64,000 nucleotides of DNA from CAWEQW01 sp963811365 (GCA_963811365.1 CAWEQW010000008.1:1116001-1180000), one strand, 5' to 3'. Shown: positions 1 to 11,591, counted from the stretch's first letter. Numbers and translations are program-made. The notes: a model not told the origin generated them from the letters alone.

Positions 1-462
1 CGGCCGGGACTCGGGGCTGCCGGGAGGACGACCCTCGCGAGGGGGGCGCCACCAGTACCAGTCCCGCTTGGGGCTGTCGCGCGACGAGCGCGACTCCTGG
101 AACCACGGGTGCTCGTCGGAGGTGTGGTTGACCACGAGGTCCATGACCAGCCTCATGCCGCGCGCGTGCAGCTCCTCGACGAGCCGGTCGAGGTCGTCGA
201 GCGTCCCGAACGTCGGGTCGACGTCCTGGTAGTCGCTGATGTCGTACCCGTTGTCGTCCTGCGGCGACGGGTACACCGGGGAGAGCCACACGACGTCGAC
301 GCCGAGCGCACTGAGGTGGTCCAGCCGCGACACGATGCCGGGGAGGTCGCCGATCCCGTCCCCGTCGGAGTCGGCGAAGCTGCGCGGGTAGACCTGGTAG
401 ACGACCGCGCTCCGCCACCACGGAGCGTCGGCCGTCCCCAGGTCGTGCTCGGATTCCGGCAT
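1..462 (-). CDS. GH13 alpha-glucosidase, N-terminal part (runs off the window)
   Basis: The first 154 codons of a glycoside hydrolase family 13 enzyme are present; the rest lies beyond base 1. The protein opens with the family-typical WWRSAVVYQVYPRSF (residues 15-29), then GDGIGDLPGI, and carries GH13 region I as DLVVNH at 108-113. This fits the oligo-1,6-glucosidase/alpha-glucosidase branch, which hydrolyses short alpha-glucosides in the cytoplasm. The ATG lies 2 bases after the stop of the upstream ABC ATPase gene, so the two are cotranscribed: import followed by hydrolysis. The catalytic residues lie outside the window and were not checked. Confidence 0.93.
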   Translation of the reverse strand, partial: MPESEHDLGTADAPWWRSAVVYQVYPRSFADSDGDGIGDLPGIVSRLDHLSALGVDVVWLSPVYPSPQDDNGYDISDYQDVDPTFGTLDDLDRLVEELHARGMRLVMDLVVNHTSDEHPWFQESRSSRDSPKRDWYWWRPPREGRPPGSPESRP

Positions 463-464
463 GC

Positions 465-1550
<1,086 letters not shown>

Positions 1551-1644
1551 CACACACCAACTCCTCCACCGGCAGGAACGTGCCGGACGATCCGTTGTGA
1601 AGAACACGCGGGCCCGTCCCGCGCACCGTCTTCTTACCCTTTTC

Positions 1645-1660
1645 GGTGACGCACGTCACC
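1645..1660. promoter_or_regulatory. CRP-like palindrome upstream of the sugar ATPase gene
   Basis: The perfect inverted repeat GGTGACG-CA-CGTCACC lies about 95 bases upstream of the sugar ATPase start. GTGA...TCAC half-sites separated by 6 bases resemble CRP/GlxR-family operators of actinobacteria. Placement ahead of a glucoside uptake/hydrolysis operon fits catabolite control. The function is inferred from shape only. Confidence 0.5.
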
Positions 1661-1724
1661 CCCGGCGACGGGCAAGTCCGCGTTTCGGACCGGTTCTGGG
1701 AGCGGGAGGGCCCTCAGGGCGCCG

Positions 1725-2942
1725 TCACGACTCCTTCGGGCCGGAGCGCCGTCCGGCCCAGGTCCAGGCGTACGCGGGGTCCTCCGCGGCCACACCCGCC
1801 TCACCGAGCTCGAGCGGCCGGAAGGTGTCCACCATGACCGCCAGCTCGTCGAAGTACTCCACGCCGAGGGAGGCCTCGACCGCGCTCGGCTGCGGACCGT
1901 GCGCGTAGCCGCCGGGATGCAGGGAGATCGAGCCGATGCCGATGCCGGAGCCCTTGCGGGCCTCGTAGTCTCCGTCGACGTAGAACATCACCTCGTCGCT
2001 GTCGACGTTGGAGTGGTAGTAGGGGACCGGCACGGACAGCGGGTGGTAGTCGACCTTGCGCGGCACGAAGTTGCAGACCACGAAGTTGTGCCCCTCGAAG
2101 ACCTGGTGCACCGGCGGCGGCTGGTGCACCCGGCCGGTGATCGGCTCGAAGTCCGCGACGTTGAACGTGTACGGGTACAGGCAGCCGTCCCAGCCGACCA
2201 CGTCGAACGGGTGGGTGGCGTACGTCATCCGGCTGCCGACGACGCCGGCCGGGCCGGGTCCCCGGTGCTTGACCAGGACCTCGACGTCCGCGCCCTCGAC
2301 GAGCAGGGGCTCGTCGGGACCGTGCAGGTCCCGCTCGCAGTACGGCGCGTGCTCGAGCAGCTGCCCGAACCGGGACAGGTAGCGCCTCGGCGGGGTGATG
2401 TGGCTGGTCGCCTCGATCGCGTAGAGCCGGCTGGGACCGTCGGCGGTGTCCGGCAGCCACCGGTGGGTGGTCGCCCGCGGCACCACGACGTAGTCGCCGG
2501 TGCGGTAGCCCAGCCTCCCGAACACGGTCTCGACGGTGCCGGCGCCGGCCTCGACGTAGACGCACTCGTCGCCGGTCGCGTTGCGGTAGTAGGGCGAGAC
2601 CTCGCCGGCCACGACGTACGAGATCCGGACGTCGGCGTTGCCGAGGACCTGCCGGCGGCCCTGCACGGGGTCGACCGCCTTGACCTCGGCCTCCTCCCAC
2701 AGGGAGTGCAGCCGCAGGTGGCGCGGCTTGAGCGGGTGGTTGGCGATGGTGGCGAGGTCCGGAAGCTCCCACACGTCGCTGGCCACGATCGCCGACGGGA
2801 CCCCTCGGTGGTAGAGCAGCGAGGAGTCGGAGGAGAAGCCCTCCTCGCCCATCAGCTCCTCGTGGCGCAGCGCGCCGGCGGCGTCGCGGAACTGGGTGTG
2901 CCGCTTGGGGGGCAGCTCTCCGACGTGGCGGTAGTAGGCCAT
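1725..2942 (-). CDS. hmgA: Homogentisate 1,2-dioxygenase
   Basis: This 405-residue cupin-fold iron dioxygenase opens homogentisate to maleylacetoacetate in tyrosine/phenylalanine breakdown. Candidate iron ligands are His310 and Glu317 in YYHSNVDSDEVMFY and His348 in LHPGGYAHGPQ. The start MAYYRHVGEL is preceded by AAGGAG; longer in-frame starts would run into the divergent gene's promoter. The divergent neighbour encodes fumarylacetoacetase, the pathway's last enzyme. No maleylacetoacetate isomerase gene is visible here, so isomerisation must be encoded elsewhere or be thiol-dependent. Confidence 0.95.
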   Translation of the reverse strand: MAYYRHVGELPPKRHTQFRDAAGALRHEELMGEEGFSSDSSLLYHRGVPSAIVASDVWELPDLATIANHPLKPRHLRLHSLWEEAEVKAVDPVQGRRQVLGNADVRISYVVAGEVSPYYRNATGDECVYVEAGAGTVETVFGRLGYRTGDYVVVPRATTHRWLPDTADGPSRLYAIEATSHITPPRRYLSRFGQLLEHAPYCERDLHGPDEPLLVEGADVEVLVKHRGPGPAGVVGSRMTYATHPFDVVGWDGCLYPYTFNVADFEPITGRVHQPPPVHQVFEGHNFVVCNFVPRKVDYHPLSVPVPYYHSNVDSDEVMFYVDGDYEARKGSGIGIGSISLHPGGYAHGPQPSAVEASLGVEYFDELAVMVDTFRPLELGEAGVAAEDPAYAWTWAGRRSGPKES

Positions 2943-2959
2943 GGGTGCGTGCGCTCCTT

Positions 2960-2974
2960 GTCCGATATGCGGAC
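2960..2974. promoter_or_regulatory. Candidate operator between hmgA and fumarylacetoacetase genes
   Basis: Inverted repeat GTCCG-ATATG-CGGAC sits 18-32 bases upstream of the hmgA ATG and inside the 108-base divergent promoter region. TCCG-N5-CGGA shapes are reminiscent of IclR-family sites. No regulator gene is adjacent, so the assignment is tentative. Confidence 0.35.
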
Positions 2975-3050
2975 GTCGGGGTCCGGTCGCTGACGAGTCT
3001 GCGTGGCTGGTAAGAATCGTGTCAACAGTGCTCACCGTCGGAGGTCGCGC

Positions 3051-4268
3051 ATGTCGCCGAGCTCGTCAGCCAGGTCCTGGGTGCACGGCGCCGCCGGTTC
3101 GCCCTACGACGTCGACAACCTGCCGTACGGCGTGTTCGCGCGCGGGTCCGACCCGGCACGGCTCGGGGTCCGGATCGGTGAGCAGGTGCTCGACGTGGCC
3201 CGTGCGGCGGCGGTCGACCGGACCGACCTGCACGACGTCCTCGACGCGCCGACGCTCGACCGGCTGCTGGCGGCCGGGCCGTCGGTGTGGTCCGAGGTGC
3301 GGCGCTGGCTGGTCGAGCTGCTGAGCGACCCGGCCCGGGAGGCGGAGGTCCGGCCGGCTCTCGTCCCGCTGTCCGAGGTAGGGCTGCGGCTGCCGTTCAC
3401 GGTCGCGGACTACGTGGACTTCTACTGCTCGCTCGAGCACGCCGGAAACGTCGGGCGGATCTTCCGGCCGGACGCCGAGCCGCTGCTGCCGAACTGGCGG
3501 TGGCTGCCCGTCGGGTACCACGGTCGGTCCGGCACGGTGGTGGTCTCCGGGACGCCGGTGCGCCGGCCGCGCGGACAGCGCAAGAGCCCGGACGCCGACG
3601 CGCCGACGTACGGACCGTCCGCGCGGCTCGACATCGAGGCCGAGCTCGGCTTCGTGGTCGGGGTGGGCAGCGAGCTCGGAGACCCGGTGCCGACGGGGCG
3701 GTTCCGCGAGCACGTCTTCGGGGTGGTCGGGGTCAACGACTGGTCGGCGCGCGACGTCCAGGCCTGGGAGTACGTCCCGCTCGGGCCGTTCCTCGGCAAG
3801 TCGTTCGCCACGAGCGTCGCGGCCTGGGTCACGCCGCTGGAGGCGCTCGAGGCCGCCGTCGTCGACCTGCCGGGGCAGGAGCCGCCGCCGCTGGAGCACC
3901 TCGCGGTGTCCGGGCCGGCCGGCTACGACGTCGAGGTCGAGGTGGAGGTCAACGGCACGGTCGTCGCGCGTCCGCCGTACCGGTCGATGTACTGGGGCGC
4001 CGCCCAGATGCTGGCACACCTGACGTCGAACGGAGCGGGCCTGCGCACCGGTGACCTCTTCGCGTCGGGAACGATCAGCGGCCCGGAGCGCGAGCAGCGC
4101 GGGTCGCTGCTCGAGCTGTCGTGGGGCGGCCGGGACCCCTGGCTGCTCGACGGCGTCGAGCGCACCTTCCTCGAGGACGGCGACGAGGTGGTGCTGCGCT
4201 ACTCGGCGCCCGGTTCCCGCGGGCGGATCGGCCTCGGCGAGGTCCGCGGCACCGTCCTCCCGGCCTGA
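3051..4268 (+). CDS. fahA: Fumarylacetoacetase
   Basis: This 405-residue protein cleaves fumarylacetoacetate to fumarate and acetoacetate, the final step of homogentisate catabolism. An SH3-like N-terminal domain (about 20-115) is followed by the FAH catalytic domain. Visible motifs are YVDFYCSLEHAGNVGRIF (metal-binding Asp123, catalytic His130), DIEAELGFVVG and VVGVNDWSARDVQAWEY. The ATG at 3051 follows GGAGG by 6 bases; the 16 extra residues of a longer frame lack homology and are rejected. It is divergent from hmgA and shares its regulatory region. Confidence 0.95.
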   Translation: MSPSSSARSWVHGAAGSPYDVDNLPYGVFARGSDPARLGVRIGEQVLDVARAAAVDRTDLHDVLDAPTLDRLLAAGPSVWSEVRRWLVELLSDPAREAEVRPALVPLSEVGLRLPFTVADYVDFYCSLEHAGNVGRIFRPDAEPLLPNWRWLPVGYHGRSGTVVVSGTPVRRPRGQRKSPDADAPTYGPSARLDIEAELGFVVGVGSELGDPVPTGRFREHVFGVVGVNDWSARDVQAWEYVPLGPFLGKSFATSVAAWVTPLEALEAAVVDLPGQEPPPLEHLAVSGPAGYDVEVEVEVNGTVVARPPYRSMYWGAAQMLAHLTSNGAGLRTGDLFASGTISGPEREQRGSLLELSWGGRDPWLLDGVERTFLEDGDEVVLRYSAPGSRGRIGLGEVRGTVLPA

Positions 4269-4753
4269 GCCCCCGGATGCGCTGAGCGGCCCCGGTCCGG
4301 GACCAAGTGCACTGGTCTCCCGGCACGCCACAGCGCACGATCGAGTGGAGGGAGGTCGGTGATGGTGGCACACGACGAGATCCTGCACGTCGAGCTGGAG
4401 GAGATGGCCTGCGCCGGTTGGGGTCATGCGCTGCTCGCGGCGCTGTCGCACAGCAACGGCAGTGCGTCGTACCGGTTCGCGGCGAGGACCGGGTCCGGAG
4501 CACAGAGGCCCTACGAGCGGGCCAGCGACGCCTTCCCGGTGATGCGCCTTCAGGGGCTCGACGACGCGGAGGCCGGCCCGAACACCTGGGTGGACACCGC
4601 TCGACACTGCCTGGCGGAGCTCGAGTCGCAGCTGCGGCGGGAAGGCTGGGCGCGCGCGGTCGGCCGCGAGTCCCCGCGGTGGCGGCGCACCTACACCCGC
4701 CCGTCCGAGGCACGGCGCGGCGGCTGGCCGACGGCGCTCCGGCCGCCCGTCTG

Positions 4754-6249
<1,496 letters not shown>

Positions 6250-6430
6250 CAAGGTGTCTCCCAACGTCGTTCGTGCGGCTCACGCGCGATTCTGCTCGAT
6301 GGTGCCGTCGGAGGAGGTGGCAGGTCGAGATCGCCGCCTCCACCGTGGTACGACGGGCGGCCGCTCGCTGTGGGCGGACCAGACCAGTCCGTCGAGCGCC
6401 GGCATCACGGCCGACGCCCCGGCTCGGCCT

Positions 6431-6672
6431 CCACCCGCTCGCCGTTGCCGACCGCACGGACGCCTGGACCGCCTCGCACGGGTCCTCGACCATCCGCGCG
6501 CCGGCTGTGCCAGCGGCCTCGCGGGCCCCTTCGGGCGAGGCGTCGCTGACGACCGAGAACCGGGCCCCCTCCTTCCGCCGGCTCACGCCGTCGCGCTCGC
6601 AGTGCTGGGCGGCGACGAACCGCACCAGGGCCTGGGCCACGGTGCGGCGGACGGTCGGCTCGCGCCGGTCGG
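6431..6672 (-). pseudogene. Fused remnants of iolD and an iolG-like dehydrogenase
   Basis: Directly after the iolB stop, one open stretch reads LTDRREPTVRRTVAQALV followed by RFVAAQHCERDGVSRR, the N-terminal signature of the thiamine-diphosphate hydrolase IolD. It then jumps without a stop to RFSVVSDASPEGAREAAG and ARMVEDPCEAV, which resembles the Rossmann part of Gfo/Idh/MocA inositol dehydrogenases (IolG). The rest of iolD (about 600 codons) and any iolE are absent. I infer a deletion joining iolD to iolG. The second half of the match is weaker than the first. Confidence 0.6.
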
Positions 6673-7557
6673 TCAGGAGCGCGCACCCGCCTGGTCGTCG
6701 TCACCGAGCAGCCGCGGGTCGACGTCCTGGTGCTTCCACGTCTCCCGCACCCAGGTCTGGTCGGGGTGGTCGGAGATCAGCCAGGCCCGCTCCTGGCCCG
6801 GTCCGGCCATCACGTTGAGGTAGTACATGTCGCAGCCGGGGGCGGCCATGCACGGGCCGTGCCAGCCGAACGGCACCAGCGCGGTGTCCCGGTCGTGCAC
6901 CTCGACGAGCACGTCGATCGCCCCCGCCGGCGAGGAGGTCGTGCGGTGGTAGCCGAACCCGGGGCTGCCGTCATCGCCCGGCGCGATCTCGAAGTAGTAG
7001 ATCTCCTCGAGCACCGACTCGTGCGGCCCCGCCTCGTCGTGCTTGTGCGCTGGGTAGCTCGACCAGTTGCCTCCGGGGGTGATCACCTCGCAGGCGATGA
7101 TCGCGCCGGTCTCGAAGGCCTCGACGGTGCCGAAGTTGCGGACCTTCCGGCTGCAGCTGCCCGCGCCGCGCAGCTCGACCGGCACGCCGGCCCGGGCGCC
7201 GTACCGGAAGGGCAGCCGGGTGTCGGTCCGCGCCCCGGGAAGCGCGAACCGGCCGCCATCGGCGGAGGCCAGCTCGACGCGCGCGTCGATCGGCAGGTAG
7301 GCGATGTCGGTCGGCCCCGAGAAGACGCTCGGCCGGCCCGCGAGGACGTGCTGCTCGTCTCCGCAGCGCACGGTGACCGAGCCCTCCAGCGGCACCACGA
7401 ACATCTCGTCGTGGCCGGTCTCGACGGTCGCCGTGCCGCCGGGGGCCAGGGTGAGCACCCGCAGGCTGGAGTAGCCCCAGCCGGCCGACTCCGGGGTCAC
7501 GACCAGGTCGAAGGTCTCGTCGGCGGTGGCGCCCGCGGGCAGGAACAGGTCGGTCAT
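6673..7557 (-). CDS. iolB: 5-deoxy-glucuronate isomerase
   Basis: This 294-residue bicupin isomerises 5-deoxy-glucuronate to 2-deoxy-5-keto-gluconate in myo-inositol catabolism. Family sequence is visible in AGWGYSSLRVLTLAPGG, EMFVVPLEGSVTV, NWSSYPAHKHDE (metal-binding His/Glu cluster), LEEIYYFEI and the C-terminal YYLNVMAGPG. The start MTDLFLPAG overlaps the stop of an aldolase remnant as ATGA, the tight spacing of an intact iol operon. It is the only intact inositol gene here; both neighbours are truncated, so the pathway cannot run from this locus alone. Confidence 0.92.
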   Translation of the reverse strand: MTDLFLPAGATADETFDLVVTPESAGWGYSSLRVLTLAPGGTATVETGHDEMFVVPLEGSVTVRCGDEQHVLAGRPSVFSGPTDIAYLPIDARVELASADGGRFALPGARTDTRLPFRYGARAGVPVELRGAGSCSRKVRNFGTVEAFETGAIIACEVITPGGNWSSYPAHKHDEAGPHESVLEEIYYFEIAPGDDGSPGFGYHRTTSSPAGAIDVLVEVHDRDTALVPFGWHGPCMAAPGCDMYYLNVMAGPGQERAWLISDHPDQTWVRETWKHQDVDPRLLGDDDQAGARS

Positions 7558-7680
7558 CTCGGGGCCTCTCGGTGCACCAGGTCGACGGCGGTGTCCACGG
7601 CGGCGGCCACGTCGCCGCCGGGTGGGTGGAGCAGCAGGGTCGGCAGCGTGGTCGCGCTCGTCGCCCGCGCGCGTCGACAC
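7554..7680 (-). pseudogene. C-terminal scrap of an iol-operon aldolase (Cgl0158-like)
   Basis: A reading frame ending in a TGA that overlaps the iolB ATG gives ATTLPTLLLHPPGGDV followed by AAAVDTAVDLVH. This is like the C-terminus of the (beta/alpha)8 aldolase-like protein (Cgl0158 family) that commonly precedes iolB in actinobacterial inositol operons. Only some 40 codons remain; upstream sequence gives way to the end of the pucR-type gene. I infer that the 5' part was deleted. Confidence 0.5.
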
Positions 7681-7748
7681 CGTGCCCTGTCCCGAGAACC
7701 CTAGGCGCGGCGCCGCGTGCGCGTCATCCTCGGGCGCGGCGCCGACCG

Positions 7749-9272
7749 TCAGCGGCGTACCCCTGCGGGGCGGCCGGCCTGGAGCGCGATCCAGGCGTTG
7801 ACGCGGGTCTGCGGCTCGTCGAGCGAGCGACCGAGTGCCGCCTCGATCTGCGCGACCCGGGCTCGGACGGTGTTGCGGTGCACCCCGAGCTCCGTCGCGA
7901 CCCGGCCCCGCGACCCGTTGTGCCGCAGGAACGACGCCAGGGTCTCCCGGAGCACCGGCTCGTCGCCGCCGTCCCGCCGCAGCGGCTCCAGGTACGCGGT
8001 GCCGAACGCCTCGGCCCGGCCCGGGTCGAGCAGCGCGAGCGCGCCCTCGCCGACCAGCTGGTCCCACCTCACGAGGGGGGCTGCCGGGGTCGCCTCGCGC
8101 AGCGCGTGCCCGGCCACCTCGTGGCTCAGCGCCGCCTCCTCGAGCGCGACGGTACTGCCGACACCGACCACGAGCCCCGCCCCGGTCAGCTCCTCGGCCG
8201 ACCTGCTCGCCGCCGCCGGTGGCAGCACCGCCCACAGCTCGTCGCCGGCCCGGGCGCTCAGCTCACGGGCCGGGGAGCCTGCGGACTCCAGGGCGGTCAG
8301 CGCGTCGTCGAGCGCGTCGGCGGGCCCGGTCGCGCGCAGCGCCTGGACCCGCGTCGGCAGCGAGACCTGCTCCGGCTCGGTGCCGTGCAGCGCCGCCAGC
8401 ACGACCCGGGCGGTGCGGGCGTCCGCACCGAGCAGCAGCTCGAGGGCCCGACCGCGCATCCGGCGCTCGGTGGCCCGCCGCTCCAGCCGGTTCTCGACGG
8501 CGAGGCTGAGCAACGCGGTGGCGGTCGTGACCGCGCTGCGCTGGCTTGCGGTCGGGCGGCCCGGGGTGAGCACGGCGAGGTAGGACTCGGGGCGGCCGCG
8601 CAGGCCGAGGGGATGCACGGCGGTGCGTCCCGCCCCCAGCGTCCGACTCGACCCGGCGCGCATCCCGTGCGGGCGCAGCCGCAGCACCGACGCGCGCAGG
8701 TCCGCGAGGTCGATCAGGTCGCGGGCCGCGCCGTACGGGCCGTGGTCGGGGCTCCCGTCGCGGCCCAGCACGCAGACCGCGCCCCGGAGCGCGTCCGCCA
8801 GCCGCCGGGGCAGCGCGGTCGGGTCCCGGTCGAGGGCGGCCTCGGTCAGCTCGCGCTGCACGCGCACCTCGGCGCGCGAGGCCACCGCCTGCTCGGCCTC
8901 CAGCAGCGCGGCGGTGCGGCGGCTCACCACGACGAACGTCGTGGCCCTCGGGACCTCCAGGACGTTCAGGCCGTGGCGCCGGGCCGCCTCGACCAGCGCA
9001 GGCGGCGGGACGGGATGCGTCAGGCCGGTGCCGATGCCCAGCGCCGCGACGCCGGTGGCGAGCAGTCGGGCGACGTACCCCTCCCAGCCGGCCGCGTCCC
9101 AGGTGGCGGTGCCGAGTCCGGTCGTGAGCAGGAGCTCGCCGCCCTCGAGGAAGGGCGCCGGGTCGGTGAGCTCGCTGGCGGCGACCCAGCGAACGGCCGC
9201 CTCCGGGTGCGGGAGGTGTACGGCGCAAAGCCGCAGGCCCTCGTCGGCGAGCAGATCCGCAACCGCGACCAC
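7749..9272 (-). CDS. PucR-family transcriptional regulator
   Basis: This 507-residue regulator starts at GTG, 7 bases after AAGGA; an in-frame TGA lies just upstream, so no longer start exists. The N-terminal PucR domain (about 5-125) includes ELLLTTGLG and LNVLEVPRATTFV. A central variable region follows, and a C-terminal PucR helix-turn-helix ends the protein (LASFLRHNGSRGRVA, LGVHRNTVRARVAQIE). Relatives control purine or amine catabolism; divergence from gabT suggests control of GABA transamination. An inverted repeat in the shared 143-base region is a candidate operator. Confidence 0.92.
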   Translation of the reverse strand: MVAVADLLADEGLRLCAVHLPHPEAAVRWVAASELTDPAPFLEGGELLLTTGLGTATWDAAGWEGYVARLLATGVAALGIGTGLTHPVPPPALVEAARRHGLNVLEVPRATTFVVVSRRTAALLEAEQAVASRAEVRVQRELTEAALDRDPTALPRRLADALRGAVCVLGRDGSPDHGPYGAARDLIDLADLRASVLRLRPHGMRAGSSRTLGAGRTAVHPLGLRGRPESYLAVLTPGRPTASQRSAVTTATALLSLAVENRLERRATERRMRGRALELLLGADARTARVVLAALHGTEPEQVSLPTRVQALRATGPADALDDALTALESAGSPARELSARAGDELWAVLPPAAASRSAEELTGAGLVVGVGSTVALEEAALSHEVAGHALREATPAAPLVRWDQLVGEGALALLDPGRAEAFGTAYLEPLRRDGGDEPVLRETLASFLRHNGSRGRVATELGVHRNTVRARVAQIEAALGRSLDEPQTRVNAWIALQAGRPAGVRR

Positions 9273-9283
9273 CGTGTCATCCT

Positions 9284-9311
9284 TGCACAGTCAGTGGAGG
9301 ACGGCTGTGCA
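9284..9311. promoter_or_regulatory. Inverted repeat in the pucR-gabT divergent promoter
   Basis: Perfect 7-base arms TGCACAG and CTGTGCA are separated by 14 bases, starting 12 bases upstream of the regulator's GTG. The position suits autoregulation and control of gabT. Assignment to PucR binding is inference. Confidence 0.4.
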
Positions 9312-9415
9312 TCAATCACCTAGGCAGCGGGCCCGGCCGGACCTAGCGTGGAGGAGGCTGCGGGCTGCGCCGTCCGGCAGTCGCGCGTCCGTCCCCTCGA
9401 CCCTCCGGAGGCACC

Positions 9416-10792
9416 ATGTCCGACCGCTCCCCCGACCAGTCTCCCGACCGGCCCGCCGGCGGGCCGCAGCTCCCGCAGGAGCGCCGGCTGGTCACCGAGA
9501 TCCCCGGACCGCGCTCCCGCGAGCTGCAGGCCCGCAAGACCGGCGCCGTGGCCCAGGGCGTCGGCACCACGCTGCCCGTCTACACGGTCGCCGCCGGCGG
9601 TGGCGTGCTGGTCGACGTCGACGGCAACTCGCTGATCGACCTCGGCTCCGGGATCGCGGTCACCACCGTCGGCAACAGCGCCCCGCGGGTGGTCGAGGCC
9701 GTGCAGGAGCAGGTCGCCTCGTTCACGCACACCTGCTTCATGGTGACGCCGTACGACAGCTACGTGCGGGTCGCCGAGACGCTCAACCGGATCACGCCCG
9801 GCGACCACGACAAGCGCACCGCGCTGTTCAACTCCGGCGCCGAGGCCGTTGAGAACGCGGTCAAGATCGCCCGGGCGCACACCCGCAGGCAGGCCGTCGT
9901 GGCGTTCGACCACGCCTACCACGGCCGCACCAACCTCACCATGGCGATGACCGCCAAGAACATGCCCTACAAGAGCACGTTCGGCCCGTTCGCCAACGAG
10001 GTCTACCGCGCGCCGCTGTCGTACCCGTTCCGGGACGGCGGGCTGGACGGCGCCGAGGCCGCCAGACGCGCGATCGAGGTGATCGAGAAGCAGGTCGGCG
10101 CCGAGAACCTCGCCGCCGTGGTGATCGAGCCGATCCAGGGCGAGGGCGGCTTCGTCGTGCCCGCGACCGGGTTCCTGCCCGCGCTCGTCGAGTGGTGCCG
10201 CGCCAACGGCGTGGTGTTCGTCGCCGACGAGGTGCAGACCGGCTTCGCCCGCACCGGCGCGCTGTTCGCCTGCGAGCACGAGGGTGTCGTGCCCGACCTG
10301 ATCTGCACGGCCAAGGGGCTGGCCGGCGGGCTGCCGCTGTCGGCGGTGACCGGCCGCGCGGAGATCATGGACTCCGCGCACGTCGGCGGCCTCGGAGGCA
10401 CCTACGGTGGCAACCCGATCGCCTGCGCCGCCGCCCTCGCGGTCGTGGAGACCATCGAGGAGGACGGCCTCATCGACCGGGCCACCTCGATCGGCAAGAC
10501 CATGCGGGAGCGGCTCACCCGGCTCCAGCAGGCCGACCCGCGGATCGGCGACGTGCGCGGTCGCGGGGCGATGATGGCCATCGAGCTCGTGCGGCCCGGC
10601 ACGACCGAGCCGGACGCCGACCTCACCAAGCAGGTGTCCGCTGCCGCGCACGCCGAGGGTCTCGTGGTGCTGACCTGCGGCACCTACGGCAACGTGCTGC
10701 GCTTCCTGCCGCCGCTGGCGATGCCGGACCACCTCCTCGAGGAGGGCCTCGACATCCTCGAGCGCGCGTTCGAGGCGACCCGGCGACCGTGA
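9416..10792 (+). CDS. gabT: 4-aminobutyrate aminotransferase
   Basis: This 458-residue class-III PLP transaminase moves the amino group of GABA to 2-oxoglutarate, giving succinate semialdehyde. Visible features are LFNSGAEAVENAVKIAR (cofactor phosphate region), FDHAYHGRTNLTMAMT, VVIEPIQGEGG, FVADEVQTGFARTG and the PLP lysine in TAKGLAGGLPL. The ATG follows GGAGG by 4 bases. A divergent PucR regulator and a polyamine-type ABC operon 6.4 kb downstream suggest putrescine/GABA use; glutamate decarboxylase at 35 kb could supply GABA internally. No succinate-semialdehyde dehydrogenase gene is adjacent. Confidence 0.94.
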   Translation: MSDRSPDQSPDRPAGGPQLPQERRLVTEIPGPRSRELQARKTGAVAQGVGTTLPVYTVAAGGGVLVDVDGNSLIDLGSGIAVTTVGNSAPRVVEAVQEQVASFTHTCFMVTPYDSYVRVAETLNRITPGDHDKRTALFNSGAEAVENAVKIARAHTRRQAVVAFDHAYHGRTNLTMAMTAKNMPYKSTFGPFANEVYRAPLSYPFRDGGLDGAEAARRAIEVIEKQVGAENLAAVVIEPIQGEGGFVVPATGFLPALVEWCRANGVVFVADEVQTGFARTGALFACEHEGVVPDLICTAKGLAGGLPLSAVTGRAEIMDSAHVGGLGGTYGGNPIACAAALAVVETIEEDGLIDRATSIGKTMRERLTRLQQADPRIGDVRGRGAMMAIELVRPGTTEPDADLTKQVSAAAHAEGLVVLTCGTYGNVLRFLPPLAMPDHLLEEGLDILERAFEATRRP

Positions 10793-11017
10793 CGGCCGCT
10801 GCTGCGACCGACGACCACCTCTCGGTCGGCTGGTCCTGACCGCGGCCGCCGGCCTCCGGGAGGTTCACCACGGTATGCAGGCGAACCGCCATGCGCGATC
10901 CCCGCAGCCGTTCGACGACCACTCCGACCGGCACTCGCCGACCGTGGCCCGGAGATCTCCGTGAGGGAGGCCGCCGTATCCGGTCCGAGTGCCGGTCCGA
11001 GTGGTCGTCCGCCCTGT

Positions 11018-11591
11018 CCTGAACGACCAGACCGTGCGCAAACCCCCGGCTGTCGCTGTCCAACGTCTTCGGCAGCCAGACGGTCACCCTTGATGCGGTC
11101 TACCTCGGCCTGACCGCGTCGGGCGCCACGGTCGTCGCGGGCTCCAACCGCCGTGTCACGTTCGGCGGCGGCTCGGCGGTCCGGTCCCACCGGGCGCGGA
11201 GGTGCTCAGCGACCCGGTCGCCACGGCGGTGGCAGCGGGCGCGAACCTGTCCGTCGGCGTGCACGTGGCCGGGAGCAGCGTCACCGGCCACATGCTCGCC
11301 GTCCAGACGTCGTACGTCTCGGGCGCCGGGGACCATGCGGCCGAGGAGGCCGGTACGGCGTACCGGAGCAGCATCACGCACTGGTACCGGCTCGACGCCG
11401 TCGTGGTGGACGTCCGGCACAGCGGCGAGCTCGACGCCGTTCGTCGACCTGGCGGTCGCGATGCGCGACCCGCAGCAGCGCACCGGCTGCTGCCCGGCTA
11501 CGACAGCGGGGACCACCCGCACCCGAGCAACGCCGGCCACCGGGCGATCGCCGACGCCGTCGACCTGCGCACGCTGGAGTGCACCCGCTGA
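11018..11591 (+). pseudogene. Degenerate SGNH/GDSL hydrolase gene
   Basis: Fragments in shifting frames reconstruct an SGNH-hydrolase: NDQTVR, then SNVFGSQTVTLDAVYLG and AGSNRRVTFGGGSA, then PPGAEVLSDPVATAVAAG to SITHWYRLDAVVVDV, then FVDLAVAMRDPQQR, and finally YDSGDHPHPSNAGH ending at a stop. These are the N-terminal beta-sandwich part and the C-terminal Asp-x-x-His block. The central hydrolase segment with the Ser nucleophile, roughly 200 residues, is missing between VVVDV and FVDLAV. At least three further frame changes occur. The 220 bases upstream hold no recognisable gene. Confidence 0.65.
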
